Notes under the pieces: generated by a model
What the model saw: the letters and a program-made list of their open reading frames with translations, nothing else
The model's database searches: none
What the model was told of the DNA's origin: nothing
Shown here: positions 59,075-64,000 of the stretch, one piece after another
How positions within the stretch are numbered: position 1 is the stretch's first letter
Layout of the letters: each line of letters opens with the position of its first letter
IMG/VR virus record: IMGVR_UViG_3300045934_000106
Span: 1-64,000 of that record
Source of the DNA: a virus
Length of the DNA stretch: 64,000 nt
Reading direction: 5' to 3' (one strand)
Made by a program: the position numbers and the translations under genes

Positions 59075-59437
59075 ACGTGCCGTGACGCGCGTACCGCGTC
59101 ACTCTTGGTTGCGGGTCGCTGAGTCGAACAGCGCTGTGAGAGGTAATGAGCCTCTCTAGGACCCACGCCCACCCGCGACAACTCTTGTCGTTCTTCAGCG
59201 TGCACGAAGCACGGTCAAACCGCCCATACCCCCGTCAGGTTGTGCGACCGGGCCCGTCGTCCGCTGGCACCGTCGACCGACGGTGGAGACGCCCTCCGCA
59301 GATAACAGCCCGGTCGGCACCTTGTGCACGATCGCGAGAAGGACCCCGGTCCACCGAGCGGACGGCCGGGCCAATTCGAACGTCGCGAGCTGGGGTGTGA
59401 CAGCTCTGCACCCGGGTCCGAGATCCTTCACGTGACC

Positions 59438-61894
59438 TCACATCGGCGGCGGCGGTGGTTCCTCCTCCCTCACCGGCCGCAGCATGCCGGCCTCCAACAG
59501 GTCATCGACCGACGGGCCCTGCATCGGCGTCGGCACGCCTGGCGACAACACCCCAGCCGAGACCGCTCCGTCGAGCGCTTGCGGCGGCTGTTCCTGTGCC
59601 GGCTGCAGCGCCCCCGACTCGATCGCGCCTTCGAGCGCGCCGCCGGATCCGGGCGGTGGGGCCTCTTCCTTCGCCGGCGGCTGCGGACCAGCGGCGACCG
59701 CGGCCTGCTGCATCTGCTTCATCACCAGCGTCTGTTCGAGCATCTTCACGCTCTGCACCATGGCCATATAGACCGGCGCGTTCGCCGTGCGCATCTCTTC
59801 GGCCTCCTCGGTCTTGAGGAACTGCTTTTTGAGGTAGATGTGAACGGGCAACTCGATCATCTCGGGGTCGGGCGCTGCGGCCAGGACCTCGTCCGGCGTG
59901 CGGGCGGCCTTCCACCGATCCAGCTCGCGCGCCACCTGCTTGCGGTCGTTGTCGAGCGACTTCTTGAAGTGCGCCAGGTTCATCTCGACGAGCAACTTGC
60001 CACTCACTTCGGGATCCATCTGCGGCATCAGCACGCCCATCGACACGGCTTCCTTCAGCCGGAGCTGCTGCATCAGCGGGGACTTCGGCCAGGCGCTGGC
60101 GCGGTCGACCTGAATGTCAATCTGGCCGGAGAGGTCGGCGGCGGCGAACTGCTTGATCTCCCATTGCTGGTTTTCGCCCCGGATGCGGCGGAAGCGCGGC
60201 GACCACGCGCACTGCCGAGCGATGTCGAGCAGCATGAACGACAGATCGATCTCGAACTGGATCAACCCGTCGAGCGGGTTACGGAACTTCGCTTGCCCGC
60301 GCTCCTCGAGGATCTGCACTTCGCCCAGCGTCGGATCGCCCTCCGGCCGCGAGCCGGCCAGCACAGAGTTGAGCCCGCTGACCTCCTGCATGTTGGCCTT
60401 GATGCGATCGAGGTAGTTGAACAGCGCCTCCGGCGGATTGATGCCGCGCGTCTCGGTGGGCTTCTGGCCGTCCATTGAGCGGTAGCGCACGTGCTGGCCC
60501 GGGACGCCGGTCGGCTCGTCGATGAACGTGACCGTTTCGGGCACGTAGGTCGTCGGCGCCGAGTTGTGCATGATGATCAACTGCACCAGCGCGTCGACCA
60601 TGTTGTAGCTCACCTGCAACGGCGCGAGGTCGTCGGCCGGCGGATGGCCGAACTGTGTCGCCATGCCTTCGGTCCACGAGCGGATGAGGATGTTCTTGTA
60701 GCGCCGGCCCTCGGAATCCTGGAACGGCAGCGGGCCTGGCGTCTGGGCCGTCTGGTCCTCGATCAGCTGCTCGCCGATCATCACGCCGTAGAACCCGTCC
60801 GGAAAGTAGAACTCCCCGTCATCGATCGGGTCGTGCTGCAGGCGATAGACGACCACGCCATCGAACTCGCCACTGCCGCCGGACTGACTGGTGGCGTTAC
60901 CGGATTGCGGGCTCGCGAGCGACTGGAGCTGGTCCGCATAGGCGCGGGTGAGCGCGCCGTCCGCCTTGGCGCCTTTGTCCTTCACGAGGTCACGCGCCGA
61001 CGGCCACATCCGGACGATGTCCTCGGGCGCCATGCGCGTGTGCGTGAGCACCCACGGCGTGGCCTTCGCGTTCGCCCGCCGGCAGGAGGACGGCAGCGAG
61101 TATTCGACGCTGGGGATCGGCTGCGCGCAGATCCGGCCAATCGGCAGGTTCACCGACATGGGCGCCGGCACGCCGAGCTCGTCCGCCTGCGTCGCCAGCT
61201 CGAACGCCTCGGTGTCCGTGTTCTCGCACTCCGGGTTCGGACACTTGCCGAGTTCGTCGATCTCAACCGGCGTGGCCATCTCGCCGCACACGGTGCACGT
61301 GTAGACGTCGACGGGCGCCTCGCCGTACTTCGGATCGTTGTCGTAGTAGAGGCAGTAGGCGACGCCGTTGGTGAGCGCCGAGAGACGATTCAACAGGTGA
61401 CGATGCCCCTGGCTGTCATAGCCGCACTCTTCGCGGAGCACCGGGACCGCATCAATCGCCACTTCGGACGTGGCGCGGTCCTCGTCGGCGTCGGTCTTCG
61501 GGGCGAAGAGCTGCGCGGGCTCTGCCTGGTCGAGGATGGCGGTGATCCCGTCGATGTGCGCCGTAAAGAGGTTCGTGACTGGCCGTGGCACCCACTCGGG
61601 CAGGCCGCCCTTGTCCGGGTCGCTCCCGCGCTCGACGTAGCGCTGCGCGGACGGATCCCAGATCGACCAATGGTTCGCTTGGCCGCCGCGATCGAGCTTG
61701 TGATGCCAGATGTCCGCCCGATCGCGCAGCAGGCGGGCGGTGTGGCTCTTGGCGTCGCGAACGCAGCGCTCCATGAGCATCTTGCCCTGGCCCTGGTAGT
61801 CGACCGTGCGGGCCTCCGGCTCGGCGCCCGCGGCGTCCGGCAGGGGGACAGCGGCATCCTGTGCCGCGGGATCATCAGGAGGCGGTACGTGCAC
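59438..61894 (-). CDS. Portal protein with inserted zinc ribbon (818 aa)
   Basis: Portal hallmarks include YFPDGFYGVMIGEQLI, then ALVQLIIMHNSAPTTYVPET, and the helix-rich wing and stem (LDRIKANMQEVSGLNSVLAG, GEVQILEERGQAKFRNPL). In addition, residues near 205-235 form a zinc-ribbon-like insert (TCTVCGEMATPVEI, KCPNPECENTD). The C-terminus is a Pro/Gln-rich barrel-like tail (MKQMQQAAVAAGPQPPAKEE). The 12-mer portal is the DNA gate and terminase docking site. At 818 aa it is in the size range of P22-like portals. Confidence 0.88.
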   Translation of the reverse strand: MHVPPPDDPAAQDAAVPLPDAAGAEPEARTVDYQGQGKMLMERCVRDAKSHTARLLRDRADIWHHKLDRGGQANHWSIWDPSAQRYVERGSDPDKGGLPEWVPRPVTNLFTAHIDGITAILDQAEPAQLFAPKTDADEDRATSEVAIDAVPVLREECGYDSQGHRHLLNRLSALTNGVAYCLYYDNDPKYGEAPVDVYTCTVCGEMATPVEIDELGKCPNPECENTDTEAFELATQADELGVPAPMSVNLPIGRICAQPIPSVEYSLPSSCRRANAKATPWVLTHTRMAPEDIVRMWPSARDLVKDKGAKADGALTRAYADQLQSLASPQSGNATSQSGGSGEFDGVVVYRLQHDPIDDGEFYFPDGFYGVMIGEQLIEDQTAQTPGPLPFQDSEGRRYKNILIRSWTEGMATQFGHPPADDLAPLQVSYNMVDALVQLIIMHNSAPTTYVPETVTFIDEPTGVPGQHVRYRSMDGQKPTETRGINPPEALFNYLDRIKANMQEVSGLNSVLAGSRPEGDPTLGEVQILEERGQAKFRNPLDGLIQFEIDLSFMLLDIARQCAWSPRFRRIRGENQQWEIKQFAAADLSGQIDIQVDRASAWPKSPLMQQLRLKEAVSMGVLMPQMDPEVSGKLLVEMNLAHFKKSLDNDRKQVARELDRWKAARTPDEVLAAAPDPEMIELPVHIYLKKQFLKTEEAEEMRTANAPVYMAMVQSVKMLEQTLVMKQMQQAAVAAGPQPPAKEEAPPPGSGGALEGAIESGALQPAQEQPPQALDGAVSAGVLSPGVPTPMQGPSVDDLLEAGMLRPVREEEPPPPPM

Positions 61895-62189
61895 TCGTCA
61901 TCGCTTCCTGGCCCGGCGGCGGTGACGGCATCTCGGTCATTTGCATCGCGCGGAAGGCGCGATGAATAGCGGGTTCGGAGGCCGAACGTGGGGCGGTGGC
62001 TACTCCGGAGACTTGTTTGACTTCGAGCAGACGGTCGAGGGTGCGTTCTTCGCGCTCACGCCAGTACTGCGCCTCGTATTTCAGGTTCGCCACGTCGCGC
62101 TCGAGGACCTCGCAGCGTGCGCACGGCGGCGGCGACGCGACGCCGCGCAAGAGACGCCAGGCGAGCGAGAGGCGCGCGACCCACGTCAT
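61875..62189 (-). CDS. Small coiled-coil protein before the portal (104 aa)
   Basis: A hydrophobic N-terminus (WVARLSLAWRLLRGV) and a Cys pair (CARC) precede a helix (EVLERDVANLKYEAQYWRER). The tail is Pro/Ala-rich. It overlaps the portal start by 20 nt. It may be a small accessory of packaging or portal assembly. The family is unknown. Confidence 0.6.
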   Translation of the reverse strand: MTWVARLSLAWRLLRGVASPPPCARCEVLERDVANLKYEAQYWREREERTLDRLLEVKQVSGVATAPRSASEPAIHRAFRAMQMTEMPSPPPGQEAMTSARTAS

Positions 62190-62386
62190 CGCGGGGTCAG
62201 CACCTTGTCGATGAGCACGTTACCGTCACGGAACAGCGAGGCCACGAGGATGCGACGCTGGCCGCCGGCCGTGCGGACGTATTCGACCTTGTTGTCATCG
62301 AGCCACTTGTACATCGTGCGACGGCACACCCCGGCGATGACGCAGGCTTGATTGATGTTCACGTGCTGACGCCGCTCGTCCATCAC
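62186..62386 (-). CDS. Excisionase/MerR-like HTH protein (66 aa)
   Basis: A clear winged HTH covers the whole protein: NINQACVIAGVCRRTMYKWL (helix-turn-helix), then VEYVRTAGGQRRILVASLFR (wing and basic strand). This is the excisionase-like domain of many phage regulators. It lies inside the late structural operon, far from the integrase, so a late-gene regulator is as likely as an excisionase. Confidence 0.75.
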   Translation of the reverse strand: MMDERRQHVNINQACVIAGVCRRTMYKWLDDNKVEYVRTAGGQRRILVASLFRDGNVLIDKVLTPR

Positions 62387-62425
62387 AGACTCCGTTGTAG
62401 CACTCCGACCGCGAAACCGCCCAGA

Positions 62426-62926
62426 TCAGGCCGGGTCGGGGATGAACTCGTTGCCCCGGACCTGTCCGGACAACTGTCCGGTCTGGTTGATGCTCGAGAT
62501 GCGCAGGTGCACCGGCCCGCCGTCACGCGGCACCTGAACGACGGTCGGCAGCTTCATCGGGGTCGCCGAGCTCGCGAGGGCACGCAGGAACATTTCGAGG
62601 CGTGGGGCGTACGACAGTTCCGGCAGCTTCGGCTCGGGGTTCGGTGCGGGCGCGTCGACGAGCGGGGTATAGCCGCTCTCGAACGCCTCGGCCGGACTGA
62701 ACGACAAATAGCCGTCCGCGTAGGCCACGAAGTAGCCGCCCGGTTGCGGCGTGTGCTTCTTCATGTAGGCGGCGTCGACGTCGGCCTGGAAGGCGATTTC
62801 TGCCGCCCCGATCGGCGCGAGCGTGAGGCGCCCGGCGCCGTCCTGCTCGATCACCTCGACCGCCACGATCTTCGCGGCGTGGACGACCTTGTGTGACTGG
62901 TACTGCGGTAACAGCTTGACGTTCAT
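62426..62926 (-). CDS. Conserved-type phage hypothetical protein (166 aa)
   Basis: The chosen start gives MNVKLLPQYQSHKVVHAAKI. The N-terminal half is alpha/beta (VEVIEQDGAGRLTLAP, AYMKKHTPQPGGYFVAYADG, YLSFSPAEAFESGYTPL). Similar HTPQPGGYFVxYxDGYxSxSP text occurs in many temperate-phage proteins of unknown function. It is coupled to the lipoprotein gene upstream (ATGA). Confidence 0.7.
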   Translation of the reverse strand: MNVKLLPQYQSHKVVHAAKIVAVEVIEQDGAGRLTLAPIGAAEIAFQADVDAAYMKKHTPQPGGYFVAYADGYLSFSPAEAFESGYTPLVDAPAPNPEPKLPELSYAPRLEMFLRALASSATPMKLPTVVQVPRDGGPVHLRISSINQTGQLSGQVRGNEFIPDPA

Positions 62927-63219
62927 CTCGGCGGCGGCTCCTTGGCCGGCGGCGGTGGCGCGGGCTTTGGTGCAGGTGGCGGCGCGGGCGTCGCGGCGAT
63001 CACCGTGCGCGCGTTGTCGCACACCGCCCGATCCAGCGTGATACGAGACTGCGCGTTGTCCTTGTAGACGAGGCGCAGATAGCACGTGCCCGCTTCATCG
63101 TAGAGCACGGCCGTTTGCAGGTAGGCATTGAGGCTCGTCGTCGACGGCCGTGTGTAGTAGCCGACACTGGCGCAGCCACACAGCGACGCCGTCGCGATGA
63201 GCAGGGCCATCGTCTTCAC
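62923..63219 (-). CDS. Proline-rich lipoprotein (98 aa)
   Basis: The GTG start at 63219 leads to KTMALLIATASLCGCAS, a lipoprotein signal with a lipobox Cys. The mature part is small and folded (VLYDEAGTCYLRLVYKDNAQ). The C-terminus is strongly Pro-rich (TPAPPPAPKPAPPPPAK). Outer-membrane spanins (Rz1) are Pro-rich lipoproteins, but this one is far from the lysis genes, so that link is weak. It is more likely a cell-envelope protein expressed late. Confidence 0.65.
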   Translation of the reverse strand: MKTMALLIATASLCGCASVGYYTRPSTTSLNAYLQTAVLYDEAGTCYLRLVYKDNAQSRITLDRAVCDNARTVIAATPAPPPAPKPAPPPPAKEPPPR

Positions 63220-63220
63220 G

Positions 63221-63445
63221 TTAGAACTGGCCCTTGAGCGCAATCGAGCCGTTGGCGATGTGCACGCACTCGCGCAGCTTGCGCACGGCGACGGTCTGGT
63301 CCGCAGACTGCGGCGTGTTCGCGACGAGGATCTTCGCAAACACTTTGGCGCCCGCGCGAATGGCCTCGTATTTCGGGATCTGGTCCGGTGTCGGAGCGTG
63401 ATACGTGAACAGGTCCTCAATCGCGTCGTCGTCGAGCTTCTTCAT
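63221..63445 (-). CDS. Acb2-like anti-CBASS cyclic-nucleotide sponge (74 aa)
   Basis: The sequence fits the Acb2 pattern from memory: DLFTYHAPTPDQIPKYEAIR, then AGAKVFAKILVANTPQS, then VRKLRECVHIANGSIAL. It has the conserved YH.P near the start, the YE.IR..AK.FA helix and a final L.E.V..AN.SIA helix. Acb2 proteins form hexamers that bind cyclic dinucleotides or trinucleotides and so silence CBASS defence. At 74 residues it has the family size. It is coupled to the next gene (ATGA) in the late operon. Confidence 0.75.
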   Translation of the reverse strand: MKKLDDDAIEDLFTYHAPTPDQIPKYEAIRAGAKVFAKILVANTPQSADQTVAVRKLRECVHIANGSIALKGQF

Positions 63446-63639
63446 TGGCTCCTTTCACGCTTGCACTCAGGGCAAGCGATCTCGCCGTCGCCGTGCATGC
63501 ACTCGCCTGCGCCGCGACACATATCGTCGATGCAGACGACGATGAAGCCCGCGCCCATGCAGGCGTTACAGCCGTCGTCGTATGGGTATTCGTCGTCGTG
63601 GCCGTACTCGTCTTCGTCGAAGTCGCCGCGCATAGTCAT
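63442..63639 (-). CDS. Acidic Cys-rich zinc protein (65 aa)
   Basis: An acidic Tyr/Asp-rich start (FDEDEYGHDDEYPYDDG) is followed by three CxxC-type pairs (CNACMGAG, CIDDMCRGAGEC, CPECKR), resembling a DnaJ-type Cys-rich zinc domain. It may bind nucleic acid or protein. It is coupled to the Acb2-like gene. Function unknown. Confidence 0.65.
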   Translation of the reverse strand: MTMRGDFDEDEYGHDDEYPYDDGCNACMGAGFIVVCIDDMCRGAGECMHGDGEIACPECKRERSQ

Positions 63640-63651
63640 CGACCTTTCGTC

Positions 63652-63933
63652 TTACGCCAGGTTCGCCAGTACTGACGGTGCTCGGCGCCGCGGCTGGCGC
63701 CCGAAATAGGTCTCGAAGCCATACCGGCGTTCGGTGCCGCAGACCTCGCAGACCGCGAGGTCATGGCCGGAGGCGCGATGGGGCGTGTGCTGCAACGCGC
63801 GCAGGCGCACGACGAGATCGTCCGGCACTGGGTAGACCGTGGCCACGGACGATTCATGCTCGCGATACTCGGTGACGGCCGCGTCGACGTCAGCGACCCT
63901 CGGGTTACACCGTCCTTCGCAGATCAGCTCCAT
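63652..63933 (-). CDS. Small hypothetical protein with zinc-type motifs (93 aa)
   Basis: A CEGRC motif near the start and CEVCGTERRYGFETYFGRQP near the end suggest metal binding. The region between is helical (ADVDAAVTEYREHESSVATV, DDLVVRLRALQHTPH). It lies upstream of the Cys-rich gene. No known family. Confidence 0.6.
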   Translation of the reverse strand: MELICEGRCNPRVADVDAAVTEYREHESSVATVYPVPDDLVVRLRALQHTPHRASGHDLAVCEVCGTERRYGFETYFGRQPRRRAPSVLANLA

Positions 63934-63948
63934 CGTGGCTCCAAGGAT

Positions 63949-64000
63949 TTACTTCGGCCATCCGAACAGGGCCCACCGCAGGCGGCGGACGAACGACATC
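63949..64000 (-). CDS. Partial gene at the right edge
   Basis: Only the C-terminal end is visible: SFVRRLRWALFGWPK followed by TAA. Short phage proteins with such a Trp/Arg-rich end are common, and an ATG at the edge would make a 16-residue peptide. The rest lies outside the window. Confidence 0.4.
   Translation of the reverse strand, partial: MSFVRRLRWALFGWPK

Larger units (their letters stand above)
58909..59437. other. Structured intergenic region between portal and scaffold
   Basis: No convincing gene covers these 529 bp. A 78-codon frame starting with a GTG at 59431 is open but low in protein-like character. The right half (59160-59430) has no feature I can name. The left half holds at least five stem-loops within 215 nt, including the three-way junction listed separately. 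The others are 59082-59102 (8-bp stem, 5-nt loop), 59117-59133 (5-bp stem) and 59138-59156 (6-bp stem). A regulatory or packaging role is possible. Confidence 0.6.

Noticed and set aside
59195-59431. Leftward GTG frame of 78 codons after the portal
   Set aside because: Low-complexity Gly/Arg/Val text without domain or good ribosome binding site; it may be translated but I cannot support it.
62923-63219. Rz1 spanin call for the proline-rich lipoprotein
   Set aside because: It has the lipobox and Pro-rich end, but no Rz partner is adjacent and the lysis genes are about 37 kb away.
1-64000. CRISPR array, retron or diversity-generating retroelement
   Set aside because: No regularly spaced repeats and no reverse transcriptase motif were found on either strand.

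Overview
The window is one continuous stretch of a high-GC temperate phage genome. No bacterial housekeeping gene is visible. The portal, scaffold and capsid genes, two P22-like head-completion proteins, a run of internal-virion-type proteins and a lack of any sheath, tail tube or tape measure point to a short-tailed (podovirus-like) virion. A tyrosine integrase sits beside the 3' half of a tRNA-Arg(TCT) gene, with phage genes on both sides. I read this as an intact attP, so the sequence comes from circular or packaged phage DNA rather than from a prophage boundary. I find no large terminase, so the genome probably continues beyond the window. Phylum-level host assignment is not possible from the sequence; the host should be GC-rich.

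From about 18.8 kb down to 1 the early genes run leftwards in a compact chain of ATGA/GTGA overlaps. In transcription order the chain holds an HTH regulator, a GroES-like protein, RecT, a PD-(D/E)XK exonuclease with a coiled-coil partner, an HNH nuclease, a DUF1376 replication-type protein, many small zinc-ribbon proteins, a divergent XRE switch with three operators (7.94-8.00 kb), a C5 cytosine methyltransferase invaded by two mobile elements, a metallopeptidase, and a small-terminase-like HTH protein.

The lysogeny region (18.8-22.0 kb) holds an excisionase-like HTH protein, two divergent XRE regulators with an autoregulated and probably leaderless promoter, a secreted protein, the integrase (split by a frameshift), and attP with arm-type repeats.

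From about 64 kb down to 22 kb the late genes also run leftwards. They begin with small genes, including an Acb2-like anti-CBASS protein, a proline-rich lipoprotein and an HTH protein. Then come the portal, a 0.5-kb gap full of RNA structure, the scaffold and major capsid protein, a receptor-binding region whose proteins unusually carry Sec signal peptides, two head-completion proteins, a glycine-rich adhesin, three internal virion proteins, and a 4,698-residue polyvalent protein (2H phosphoesterase, N6-adenine methyltransferase, SNF2-like helicase, metallopeptidase-like and LPD38-like parts). Lysis and surface-degrading enzymes follow: a GH108 muramidase, a coiled-coil membrane protein, a metalloprotease lipoprotein, a clan-A-type glycosidase and an alpha/beta hydrolase.

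The counter-defence load is heavy: a DarB-like injected protein, a C5 methyltransferase and a cyclic-nucleotide sponge. This suggests a host rich in restriction and CBASS-type immunity.
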